A model generated the notes under the pieces. That model saw only the letters and a list, made by a program, of their open reading frames with translations. It was not told the DNA's origin and made no database searches. DNA of 26,896 bases from CAYMAZ01 sp964526285 (GTDB lineage Bacteria; Bacteroidota; Bacteroidia; Bacteroidales; DTU049), in NCBI GenBank assembly GCA_964526285.1, contig CAZGIW010000053.1, positions 1-26,896 on the forward strand. The letters are read 5' to 3'. A program made the position numbers and the translations under genes. This document shows positions 1 to 7,618 of the stretch, in pieces (position 1 is the stretch's first letter; each line of letters begins with the position of its first letter).

Positions 1-5
1 GTTTG

Positions 6-164
6 TTAAATATGAAAATCTAAGCTGGGTGTCCCAATGCACAAAACAGGAGCATTCTTTGAGGCAGTTCCGGCTTTTTGGCTTCCAACTATGGAAACAG
101 TTTGGGCTGATACAGCAATAGCGACAAATGAAATTGCAAGAAAGAAGAGAAATGATTTTTTCAT
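6..164 (-). CDS. Small exported peptide of unknown function (52 aa)
   Basis: I do not recognise this protein. It opens with a clear Sec signal peptide: two lysines, a hydrophobic stretch at about residues 4-17, and a cleavage site after Ala-Gln near residue 20. That leaves a mature peptide of only about 32 residues with one Cys. A longer reading begins at 203, but a TATATTTG -7 promoter box at 189-196 lies inside it, so the ATG at 164 is the likely start. The stop (complement of 6-8) is real, so the gene ends inside the window. It could be a genuine short secreted peptide, or the N-terminal remnant of a larger secreted protein cut by a frameshift. Five bases remain at the window edge, so downstream continuation cannot be judged. 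Confidence 0.5.
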   Translation of the reverse strand: MKKSFLFFLAISFVAIAVSAQTVSIVGSQKAGTASKNAPVLCIGTPSLDFHI

Positions 165-188
165 GATTTTTTTGTTTAAATGAAACAA

Positions 189-196
189 CAAATATA
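189..196 (-). promoter_or_regulatory. Bacteroidota -7 promoter box for the small exported peptide
   Basis: Read on the minus strand the sequence is TATATTTG, an exact match to TAnnTTTG, 24 bases before the ATG at 164. No good TTTG element is seen at the expected upstream spacing. Confidence 0.5.
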
Positions 197-377
197 TATA
201 CAATTTTTTAAAACTTTGTCGAAAGACAATTATCAGGCCAAAAAAAGTGTACTATTGATTGAATTGAAGCATTGATTTAATGTGATTTACTGTTGTGGGT
301 ATAGTATACTAGAATGGGTATTAGAAAGAACTGGTTATTAGTGAATAGAGGATTAATTTAAATTGCTCTATTATAAA

Positions 378-408
378 TTTGTGTGGTTAATCATTTTTTC
401 TAATTTTG
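378..408 (+). promoter_or_regulatory. Full Bacteroidota sigma-70-type promoter of the transposase-like gene
   Basis: TTTG at 378-381, a 19-base spacer, then TAATTTTG at 401-408. This matches the TTTG-N19-TAnnTTTG consensus in both boxes and in spacing. The GTG start follows 21 bases after the -7 box, giving a short leader. Confidence 0.7.
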
Positions 409-429
409 CAAAATTAAAACAACAATACC

Positions 430-1479
430 GTGACCCCTTCTCCCAATAATAATAACTCATACAAAAAACCTTCACTTTCGGAAATTAACAAGGCTCTTTC
501 AAACATTAATCTTGTTCCAAACATTCAAATTACAGACATCATAACCAATTGCCCATACTGTGCAGGTAAGAAATTTATTAAACATGCAAAATACAAAGGA
601 ACATTCCGGTTTAAATGTAAATCATGCAACAAAACTTTCTTGCCATCAACAGGCTCTTCAATGCATTATATCAACAAACGTGATAAATTTATTCAATATG
701 CTGAAATAATGAAAAACGAAGGAATTCTCAGTATCGCTCGTATGGCAAAACGTTTGAACATAAGCATTGTAACCGCCTTCGACTGGCGTCATAAAATATT
801 GTTATCTATACCTCAACAAGCAAGCCTGTTTAATGATGAATTGCAATGCAGTAATTTGTGGTTTCTGTTCAGCGAAAAAGGAAGAAAAGGATTAAAAAAC
901 CCCAGAAAAAGAGGTGGAAGCAAAATCAAATTGAGCAATGATTATAAAGCCCAACTTATAGCATCAAGCGATTCAAAACAGGTTGAAATGAAACTTGCAA
1001 AAATTGGAAAAATAACCAAAGAAGACCTGGTGCGAATAATGGGAAATAAAATCAGCAAAGAAACAACACTGATCAGCGACACACACTCTTGCTTTGTGAA
1101 CTTTGCTAAAGATAAGGGCTTGAAACATAGAAGTATAATTCTAAAAAATTGTCAAATATCAGATGGAGAAGACACTACATATATAAACAACCTTTCGGAA
1201 CGCGTAAAAATATGGATAAACAGAATCATGCGCGGTGTTTCAACTAAATATCTTCAACTGTATACCAACTATTTTGCATTCTGCGAAAAGATATCATTTG
1301 ATGCAATGAATAAATCTTTTATTAATCAAAAGCAGGTGTGGCCAATTTATGGACAGATCGAAGTTGTTTATAAAGACTTCATTGAAAAATATTCACAACG
1401 TAGTTACAGGTGCCCGGTTAAAAAAGAAAGAAAATATTCAGCCAGGTTTTTGGTTGCTGCCAATGAATTTCCATACTAA
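430..1479 (+). CDS. IS1595/ISXO2-like transposase-derived protein, first catalytic Asp missing
   Basis: The 349-residue protein has the IS1595-family layout. An N-terminal zinc ribbon uses Cys41, Cys44, Cys63 and Cys66, followed by the family's Lys-Thr-Phe and Thr-Gly residues. A helix-turn-helix lies at about 97-121, then a DDE-type nuclease fold. Family landmarks are Ser-Glu-Lys-Gly (148-151), Pro-Arg-Lys-Arg-Gly-Gly (158-163), Ser-Asp (216-217, second catalytic Asp), Asn253 upstream of Trp262, and GVSTKYL (269-275). The family's first catalytic Asp-Glu before the Ser-x-Lys-Gly landmark aligns with Ser141-Asn142. Translation starts at GTG 430, as no in-frame ATG precedes the zinc ribbon. 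Only 18 bases separate its stop from the convergent HAD gene, leaving no room for a right inverted repeat. It is either a decayed IS remnant or a domesticated DNA-binding protein; the intact frame and consensus promoter favour the latter. Confidence 0.8.
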   Translation: MTPSPNNNNSYKKPSLSEINKALSNINLVPNIQITDIITNCPYCAGKKFIKHAKYKGTFRFKCKSCNKTFLPSTGSSMHYINKRDKFIQYAEIMKNEGILSIARMAKRLNISIVTAFDWRHKILLSIPQQASLFNDELQCSNLWFLFSEKGRKGLKNPRKRGGSKIKLSNDYKAQLIASSDSKQVEMKLAKIGKITKEDLVRIMGNKISKETTLISDTHSCFVNFAKDKGLKHRSIILKNCQISDGEDTTYINNLSERVKIWINRIMRGVSTKYLQLYTNYFAFCEKISFDAMNKSFINQKQVWPIYGQIEVVYKDFIEKYSQRSYRCPVKKERKYSARFLVAANEFPY

Positions 1480-1497
1480 TAATTAAAACACATTAAT

Positions 1498-2121
1498 TTA
1501 TAGTCCAGACAAAGAAAATATCTCAGAAACATCCATACCATCAATTAAATGTATCACTGATATTCCCATCTTTTTTGCTTGCTGCACATGCATCAGGGTA
1601 TCATCAATAAAGATGGTTTTGGATGGAGTCAGCTGCTGTTCATCAAGCACATGCTGAAATATTTCAGCTTCGGGTTTTCTCATTCCCAAATTGAAAGAAT
1701 AATATGCATAATCAAAAAGAGAATCCAGAGATTCTTCTCCCATGCTTTGTATTAGCTTATTATAAAAAGGATAATGAATACTGTTTGTATTGCTTAACAG
1801 GAACAACCTGTGAGTGTTGCGCAATTTTTTCAAAAGTTTTATCCTGTGGGGAGGGAAATCCAGTATCATTGAATTCCATGCATTTCTCAACTGTTCATCT
1901 GTAACCTGACCGGGCAGCAACTTTCTTATTTCATCATACAGCTGTTTTTCATCAATCAGCCCTTTGTCTAAATCATCAAAAAAACCAGCCTGTGCATATT
2001 GCCCAAAATGTTGTTGAGCATTTTGCATTCCCAGTTTTTCAAAAGCCTCTTGGGTTTTTGAAAAATCAATATTGAGCAAAACGCCACCCAAATCAAAAAT
2101 TATTACGTCAAATTTGTTCAT
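1498..2121 (-). CDS. HAD-superfamily (class IA, YihX-like) phosphatase
   Basis: A cytoplasmic 207-residue HAD hydrolase. Motif I is Phe-Asp-Leu-Gly-Gly-Val with nucleophile Asp10. The position two residues on is Gly, not Asp, as in YihX-like members, where the motif is Asp-Leu-Gly. Motif II is the Ser in Leu-Leu-Ser-Asn-Thr (Ser110), motif III is Lys149 in Gly-Met-Arg-Lys-Pro, and motif IV is Asp173-Asp174. The helical cap lies between about 17 and 90. The family dephosphorylates small sugar or nucleotide phosphates; the substrate here cannot be read from sequence. It begins 8 bases after the M28 peptidase stop, so it is the last gene of the pgk operon. Confidence 0.88.
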   Translation of the reverse strand: MNKFDVIIFDLGGVLLNIDFSKTQEAFEKLGMQNAQQHFGQYAQAGFFDDLDKGLIDEKQLYDEIRKLLPGQVTDEQLRNAWNSMILDFPPHRIKLLKKLRNTHRLFLLSNTNSIHYPFYNKLIQSMGEESLDSLFDYAYYSFNLGMRKPEAEIFQHVLDEQQLTPSKTIFIDDTLMHVQQAKKMGISVIHLIDGMDVSEIFSLSGL

Positions 2122-2129
2122 CTCTTAAG

Positions 2130-3017
2130 CTAAATTTTCAGCAAATCCAGAATAAAATTCATAATATTAATCATTCCCTGATAGTTTATTTTATCAGGAG
2201 TATCTGAAACCTTGTGATAGTCATCATGCATGCCGGTGGTAATATGTATAACAGGAAATCCAGCCCTGTCAAATGGTGTATGGTCGCCTTCTTCAAGTTC
2301 AGCTACAGTAACTTTGTGCGTCATAACAGAAATGTGAATGGGGGATTGTTCAAACATTTTCCGCGCCTTTTCGTTTGTCAGGGCATAAATAACTTCCGGT
2401 TTTTGTTGCCTGCCTACCATATCAAGATTGACAACAAGTTTTACTTTATCCAGTTTTTTTCCATATTTACGGATAAATGATCCAGCCCCAAAAAAACCAG
2501 GTTCATGTGCTCCTGTGCCCAAAAGAAGAAAATTATAAGCAGAGAATTGTTTGTCTTTGAGATATTTTGATATTAACAATAATAAACTCACCCCCGATGC
2601 ATTATCATCAGCACCGTAATGAATTTTTGACATGGTATAGCTTTTGGATTTAACTCCGCCCAATCCCAAATGATCTAAATGTGCCATGATAATAATTGTA
2701 CTATCAGCATCATGGTTAATAATTCCTGCAACATTGCGACTCATTTGTATTTCACCTGCATAGTTAATAAAAATAAATGATTCAGAAAAACCATCCTGAA
2801 AAAAATAATTAATTTTTTGAAAAGTAAATACATCCTCAACATATTGCACAGCAATCATTTCACCTTCGGAGCCAGCATCACGTCCGGCAAGTGAATCATT
2901 GCATAAAAACTCAATGTGTTTTTTCAGAAGTAAAGTATCTTTGTCGCTTATCTGTGCAGTGGCATAGCACAGAGCAAACAATAGAACCGGAAAAAAAAAT
3001 CTTGTGAATAATTTCAC
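2130..3017 (-). CDS. Secreted M28-family metallopeptidase (aminopeptidase-like)
   Basis: A 295-residue exported protein with a signal peptide at about 1-22 (cleavage after Ala-Gln). The M28 fold is recognisable from its metal-binding segments: His113 in Ala-His-Leu-Asp-His, Asp138 in Gly-Ala-Asp-Asp-Asn-Ala-Ser-Gly, Glu172, Asp199 in Asn-Leu-Asp-Met-Val-Gly, and His268 in Asp-Asp-Tyr-His-Lys. These would hold two zinc ions. Family members usually have Glu-Glu at 171-172, catalytic base then metal ligand. Here the pair is His171-Glu172, and the frame is clean, so the substitution is real in this assembly. The likely role is release of N-terminal amino acids from peptides in the periplasm or outside the cell, but activity is uncertain because of the changed base. 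It lies 19 bases after pgk and is probably cotranscribed with it. Confidence 0.87.
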   Translation of the reverse strand: MKLFTRFFFPVLLFALCYATAQISDKDTLLLKKHIEFLCNDSLAGRDAGSEGEMIAVQYVEDVFTFQKINYFFQDGFSESFIFINYAGEIQMSRNVAGIINHDADSTIIIMAHLDHLGLGGVKSKSYTMSKIHYGADDNASGVSLLLLISKYLKDKQFSAYNFLLLGTGAHEPGFFGAGSFIRKYGKKLDKVKLVVNLDMVGRQQKPEVIYALTNEKARKMFEQSPIHISVMTHKVTVAELEEGDHTPFDRAGFPVIHITTGMHDDYHKVSDTPDKINYQGMINIMNFILDLLKI

Positions 3018-3036
3018 AAATTATGATGAATTATGA

Positions 3037-4224
3037 TTATTTTTCAAGTGCTTTTATTGCCGGCAGTTCTTTTCCTTCCAAATATTCAAGCATGGCACCA
3101 CCTCCTGTTGAAACATATGAAACCTGATCAGCAAGATTATACCTGTTGATTGCAGCCACACTATCACCACCTCCAATAAGTGAATAGGCGCCTCTGATAG
3201 TTGAACTGGCAACCGAAATAGCCATTGATTTGGTGCCTTGTTTGAATTTTTCAAACTCAAATACACCTAACGGGCCGTTCCACAGAATTGTTTCGCTGCT
3301 GTTGACAATTTCAGCAAAACGCCTGATGCTTCGTTGCCCGATATCCAAACCCATCCACTTCGGGGGAATATTGTCAGCATCGCAGGTTTTTACATCGGCT
3401 TCATTTGAAAAACGGTCAGCGATAACAGCATCAACAGGCAAAAACACATTTACTCCCTTGCGCATCATTTCAGAAATGGCTTCTTTTGCCACATTGATTT
3501 TATCTTCCTCATAAAGAGAATCGCCCACATTTCCTCCCAGTGCTTTGATGAATGTGAATGCCATACCACCTGCAATTATCATGTTGTCAACTTTGTTGAT
3601 TAAATTTTTAATTACATCAATTTTTGTTGAAACTTTTGCTCCACCAATGATTGCAGTAAATGGTCGTTTTTCAGCAACAAGTGCTTTGTTCAGGTTTTTT
3701 ATCTCATCTTCAAGAAGCAATCCTGCAAATTTGCTCTTTTTAAAATATTTTGCAACTGTAGCAGTTGATGCATGTTCACGGTGTGCTGTTCCAAAGGCGT
3801 CATTCACATAAATATCGGCAAGATCAGCCAAATTTTTTGCAAAAGTTTCGTCAGCAGCTTCTTCTTCAGGATAAAAACGCAGATTTTCAAGAAGTGCAAT
3901 TGATCCGGGCTCAAGAGAGTGAATCACTTCTTTGGTGCGTGGGCCAAACAAATCTCTGTCAAATACAACATTTTTGTTGAGCTTTTTGGTGAGATGAATA
4001 GCAATTGGCATAAGGGAAAAACTGGGTTCATGTCCTTTGGGACGACCAAGGTGTGTCATGAGAATGACAGAACCTCCGTTATCAATAATTCTCTGGATGG
4101 TTGGTAATGATTCTCTTATACGTGTATCATCCACAATTTCCTGATTCTGGTTCAGAGGAACATTAAAATCAACCCTGATAAGGACACGTTTTCCCTGAAA
4201 ATTCACGTTTTCTATTCCCTTCAT
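3037..4224 (-). CDS. pgk: Phosphoglycerate kinase
   Basis: Catalyses ATP formation from 1,3-bisphosphoglycerate and ADP in glycolysis (reversible, cytoplasmic). Length is 395 residues, normal for bacterial PGK. The signature Arg-Val-Asp-Phe-Asn-Val-Pro is at 17-23, with the substrate-binding Thr-His-Leu-Gly-Arg-Pro segment after it. The central Gly-Gly-Ala-Lys-Val-Ser hinge and nucleotide-binding region follow, and the Gly-Gly-Gly-Asp-Ser loop is near 351-355. It is the first gene of a three-gene minus-strand unit with the M28 peptidase and HAD phosphatase. A weak TAATTTTA (complement of 4261-4268) could be its -7 box. The upstream intergenic region holds a 9-bp repeat array. Confidence 0.97.
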   Translation of the reverse strand: MKGIENVNFQGKRVLIRVDFNVPLNQNQEIVDDTRIRESLPTIQRIIDNGGSVILMTHLGRPKGHEPSFSLMPIAIHLTKKLNKNVVFDRDLFGPRTKEVIHSLEPGSIALLENLRFYPEEEAADETFAKNLADLADIYVNDAFGTAHREHASTATVAKYFKKSKFAGLLLEDEIKNLNKALVAEKRPFTAIIGGAKVSTKIDVIKNLINKVDNMIIAGGMAFTFIKALGGNVGDSLYEEDKINVAKEAISEMMRKGVNVFLPVDAVIADRFSNEADVKTCDADNIPPKWMGLDIGQRSIRRFAEIVNSSETILWNGPLGVFEFEKFKQGTKSMAISVASSTIRGAYSLIGGGDSVAAINRYNLADQVSYVSTGGGAMLEYLEGKELPAIKALEK

Positions 4225-4322
4225 AAATCAATATGTTAAGTTTGTCTCATTTTAAGGGGGTAAAATTATAGGTTTTAATTGAATTAATTAAAATTTTTTT
4301 ATTCTTTTCCAGAAAAAGGCTG

Positions 4323-4481
4323 TTTAGCGACTTTAGCGACCTTAGCGACCTTAGCGACTTGAGCGAGTTAAGAGACTTTAGCGACTTAAGCGACTTTAGC
4401 GACTTAAGCGAGGTAGGCGATGAGGCGATGATGCGATGATGCGACTTGAGGGAGTTTAGCGACTTGAGGGAGTTTGCGAAC
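4323..4481. repeat. Degenerate 9-bp tandem array (TTTAGCGAC-like, about 18 units)
   Basis: Read as consecutive units: TTTAGCGAC twice, CTTAGCGAC twice, TTGAGCGAG, TTAAGAGAC, TTTAGCGAC, TTAAGCGAC, TTTAGCGAC, TTAAGCGAG, GTAGGCGAT, then three 8-base units ending GCGAT or GCGAC, then TTGAGGGAG, TTTAGCGAC, TTGAGGGAG, TTTGCGAAC. The GCGA core is the most constant part, and variation falls on the third base of each triplet. There is no start codon in the phase that would read Phe/Leu-Ser-Asp, and that phase meets a stop within the 8-base units. It lies between the divergent pgk and tolC-like promoters. The rest of 4225-4654 holds only AT-rich DNA and the promoter at 4628. Confidence 0.85.
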
Positions 4482-4627
4482 TAAGAACAAAGTCATTCTA
4501 AATTTTAATTTTTTGAGATTCTATTATTCCAATGCCTTAGCTTTCATACCCCGAATTCCGGTAGAATCCTTATTAAGCATTAATCATTTCTAAAAAATTC
4601 CCACAATGGGTTGTTTTAAAAAAACAT

Positions 4628-4635
4628 TACTTTTG
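4628..4635 (+). promoter_or_regulatory. -7 promoter box for the efflux operon
   Basis: TACTTTTG matches TAnnTTTG and lies 19 bases before the ATG at 4655. The upstream element is poor. Confidence 0.5.
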
Positions 4636-4654
4636 TAAAAAAATCCTAATCCCA

Positions 4655-6088
4655 ATGTCATTCCTCTTCCGTTTCAGATTATTGCAGGCTGCTTTGTTGT
4701 TTTTAATTTCCATGTCTGCACTTGCACAGCAAAAACAATGGACACTTGAAGAATGTATCAATTATGCAAAGCAAAATAATCTGTCAATCAAAATTCAGCA
4801 GTATCAGCTTGAAATTTCAAATGCAAATCTGCTTCAAAGCAAAGGAATGATGATGCCTTCAATTTCAGGTTATGCCTCACATTCATATAATTATGGACAA
4901 ACAATTGACCGCTTTACAAATCAGTTTGCAACTGATATGGTCAGATCTAATAATTTTTACGTATCGGCCAATGTGACTCTTTTCAATGGATTTCAGTTGC
5001 TCAACTCAGTAAAAAAAAGTCAGTTTGATCTTCAGGCATCACAATATGATTTGCAGGCCATGGAAAACGATATTTCGCTAACCATCGCCACTGCATTTCT
5101 GCAAATTCTGTATGCCACTGAAATGTTTGAAAACGCAAAAAATCAGTATGAACTGACAATGAAACAGGTTGATCGCACAAAAAAAATGCTTGATGCCGGA
5201 GCAGTTGCCAATACAGTTTTACTTAATCTGAAAGCCCAGGCTGCTGCAGAAGAATATCAACTCACCAGCATGGAAACACAGCTTGAAATGGCATTGCTCA
5301 CATTAGCGCAGCTTCTGGATCTTTCAACTCACAGTGATTTCGCAATTGCAGTTCCTCAAATTGATATTTCCCAAACTGCTACCCCATTAGCTGCTGATGC
5401 CATTTATGATTATGCAGTGCAGCATCAGCCCGAAATCAGAAGTGCCGAATTGAGGGTGCAGAGTGCACGAAAATCATATGATATTTCAAAAGGAGGTTAT
5501 AGCCCAAGCCTGACATTCGGAGCATCATTGGGAACTGGTTATTCGGGTGCCAGACAGAATATTTCAGGTATCAATATTACCGGACTTGATACCGTGGGAA
5601 TTACTACAGGAAGTCCTCCCGATTATGTGCTGGCTCCGGTTTTTCAATATTTGTATGAACCTGTTTCTTTTAAAGACCAGATTAATGAGAATTTCAATCG
5701 TACAATCGGCTTTAATCTTTCTATACCGATTTTCAGTTCATTACAGAATATGTCCAATGTGAGAAGAAATAAAATAAACATGTATATGGCTGAAACCAAT
5801 CTTCAGCAATCAAAAATGAATCTGAACAAAACCATCAATCAGGCACATCTCGATGCAGTTTCTGCATTGAAAAGATACAACTCTGCATTGAAACAGGTTG
5901 ATGCAATGAAAGAAGTGTTCAGATTAGCTGAAGAACGGTTTGAACTTGATGATATGACCTTGCTTGAGTATCAGGATGCTAAACTGAAACTCACACAGGC
6001 TGAATCTGAGCTTCTGCAGGCTAAATATGAGTTTGTTTTCAAAATGAAAGTACTTGATTTTTATATGGGAAACGAAATCAGGTTATAA
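4655..6088 (+). CDS. TolC-family outer-membrane efflux channel
   Basis: A 477-residue protein with a signal peptide of about 24 residues (cleaved after Ala-Leu-Ala). The mature protein begins with the family's Trp-Thr-Leu-Glu-Glu-Cys-Ile-Asn-Tyr-Ala segment. Two copies of the outer-membrane efflux repeat follow, roughly 30-220 and 250-470, rich in long amphipathic helices and Gln/Ala. It would form the trimeric outer-membrane duct of a tripartite exporter. Its stop is 24 bases from the adaptor start, so the two are almost certainly cotranscribed. The substrate cannot be told. The start is supported by the promoter box 19 bases upstream and by the immediate signal peptide. Confidence 0.93.
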   Translation: MSFLFRFRLLQAALLFLISMSALAQQKQWTLEECINYAKQNNLSIKIQQYQLEISNANLLQSKGMMMPSISGYASHSYNYGQTIDRFTNQFATDMVRSNNFYVSANVTLFNGFQLLNSVKKSQFDLQASQYDLQAMENDISLTIATAFLQILYATEMFENAKNQYELTMKQVDRTKKMLDAGAVANTVLLNLKAQAAAEEYQLTSMETQLEMALLTLAQLLDLSTHSDFAIAVPQIDISQTATPLAADAIYDYAVQHQPEIRSAELRVQSARKSYDISKGGYSPSLTFGASLGTGYSGARQNISGINITGLDTVGITTGSPPDYVLAPVFQYLYEPVSFKDQINENFNRTIGFNLSIPIFSSLQNMSNVRRNKINMYMAETNLQQSKMNLNKTINQAHLDAVSALKRYNSALKQVDAMKEVFRLAEERFELDDMTLLEYQDAKLKLTQAESELLQAKYEFVFKMKVLDFYMGNEIRL

Positions 6089-6112
6089 ATTCCAAATCTT
6101 AATGAATGCTTA

Positions 6113-7423
6113 ATGAAAAATAAAAAGTTGAAAAAATATCTGATCTGGGGAGCTGTTGCACTACTGGTAATTCTCATTATTGCACGACGGGCAGGACTCA
6201 TCGGAGGTAAAGAACACACCAAAGTTTCAACAGAAGAAGTAACTGAAAGAGATATCACTGAATTTGTTTCGGCCAGTGGAAAAATTCAGCCCAGAGTTGA
6301 AGTAAAAATCTCACCTGATGTTTCAGGCGAGGTGATTGAAATTTATGTTCAGGAAGGTGATGTGGTGAAAAAAGGCGACAAACTTGCCCGCATAAAGCCC
6401 GATACGTATCAGTCTAATTATGAGCAGATTAAAGCATCATATGACGGACAAAAGGCCAATCTGGCCAATGCAAAGGCACGACTGGCACAAACAAAAGCAC
6501 AGCTTATCAATGCAGAGGCAAGCTATAACAGAACAAAATCATTATATGAACAAGGGCTTGTATCAAAGGCCGAATTTGACAATGCTAAGGTGGCCTATGA
6601 AGTTGCCAAAGCCGAGGTGGAAGCAGGAGAACAAACAGTGAAAGCTGCCGAATTTACAGTAAAAAGTACAGAAGCAACATTAAACGAAGCACGCAACAAT
6701 GTAACTCGAACCACAATATTTGCACCCATGGATGGCACAGTGTATCAGCTTACAGTGGAAGCAGGCGAAAGAGTTGCAGGAGCTTCTCAGTTTTCTGCCG
6801 GAACTGAAATAATGAGAATTGCTGATTTGAACGAAATGGAAGTACAGGTAAGTATTAACGAAAATGATATTATTCGTGTCAATATTGGAGACACGACACT
6901 GATTGAAGTGGATGCATATCAAAACCGTACTTTTAAGGGCGTTGTTACACGTATTTCAAACACTTCAGGGACAAACCAGCTTACTGCCACAAGCGACCAG
7001 GTGACCAATTACGATGTTCGCATTCGTATTTTGCCTGATTCATATTCAGATTTGATAGATGAAAGCAAATCATATAAATATCCTTTCAGACCGGGAATGT
7101 CTGCTTCGGTAGATATCATTACAAAAAAATCATTCGGAGTGCTTTCAATTCCTATTCAGTCTGTAACCACACGCGACGATACCCTCAACAATGAAAAAGA
7201 CAATCAGAATCAAATGTTTGAGGTGGTTTTTGTTTATAAAGACGGAGTTGTAGAAATGCGCAGAGTAGAAACCGGAATTCAGGACAGTTATTACATTGAG
7301 ATTTTGTCAGGCCTTGATAAAGGAGAAGAAGTTATTGCATCGCCCTATTCAGCAATAGCAAGGAAATTGAGAGATGAAGACAGGGTGAAAAAGGTAGATA
7401 AATCACAGTTGTTCGAAAATTGA
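6113..7423 (+). CDS. MacA/HlyD-type periplasmic adaptor subunit
   Basis: A 436-residue membrane-fusion protein. It has a short cytoplasmic Lys-rich N-terminus and one membrane anchor at about 10-24. The first lipoyl half is at about 55-98 (Gly-Asp-Val-Val-Lys-Lys-Gly-Asp). A long coiled-coil hairpin of Ala/Lys/Glu-rich heptads spans about 100-195, and the second lipoyl half is at about 200-240 (Ala-Pro-Met-Asp-Gly-Thr-Val). Beta-barrel and membrane-proximal domains follow. The layout is closest to MacA-like adaptors that join an ABC or RND pump to TolC. The TolC gene is directly upstream, but no pump gene follows within the window; the next gene is porZ on its own transcript. The pump may be encoded elsewhere. 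I see no clear terminator in 7424-7618. Confidence 0.92.
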   Translation: MKNKKLKKYLIWGAVALLVILIIARRAGLIGGKEHTKVSTEEVTERDITEFVSASGKIQPRVEVKISPDVSGEVIEIYVQEGDVVKKGDKLARIKPDTYQSNYEQIKASYDGQKANLANAKARLAQTKAQLINAEASYNRTKSLYEQGLVSKAEFDNAKVAYEVAKAEVEAGEQTVKAAEFTVKSTEATLNEARNNVTRTTIFAPMDGTVYQLTVEAGERVAGASQFSAGTEIMRIADLNEMEVQVSINENDIIRVNIGDTTLIEVDAYQNRTFKGVVTRISNTSGTNQLTATSDQVTNYDVRIRILPDSYSDLIDESKSYKYPFRPGMSASVDIITKKSFGVLSIPIQSVTTRDDTLNNEKDNQNQMFEVVFVYKDGVVEMRRVETGIQDSYYIEILSGLDKGEEVIASPYSAIARKLRDEDRVKKVDKSQLFEN

Positions 7424-7618
7424 TTTTAATATCCTGATAATCAACAAGATGATTTATTAAAGAACCCATGTTCGAATTTCTGCACTTTCTTCTTATTCAA
7501 AGTTTGTATTTATGGAATTTCCATTTTCAATTGTTGAAATTTATCAATGCATAATTAAAATGTAAAGAAGATTAAAAAAAAAGCAATAATTTCGTAAAAA
7601 AATAGTTTAGCTCTTTTA

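Noticed and set aside
1481..1498. AATTAA/TTAATT as a terminator between the transposase-like gene and the HAD gene
   Set aside because: Six A-T pairs only, with no G-C pairs, too weak to support.
3230..3980. Several frames antisense to pgk
   Set aside because: They overlap a strongly conserved gene on the other strand and show no recognisable protein features.
4323..4481. The 9-bp array as a coding Phe/Leu-Ser-Asp repeat protein, or as a CRISPR
   Set aside because: No start codon leads into that phase, the phase breaks at the 8-base units with a stop, and there are no spacers.
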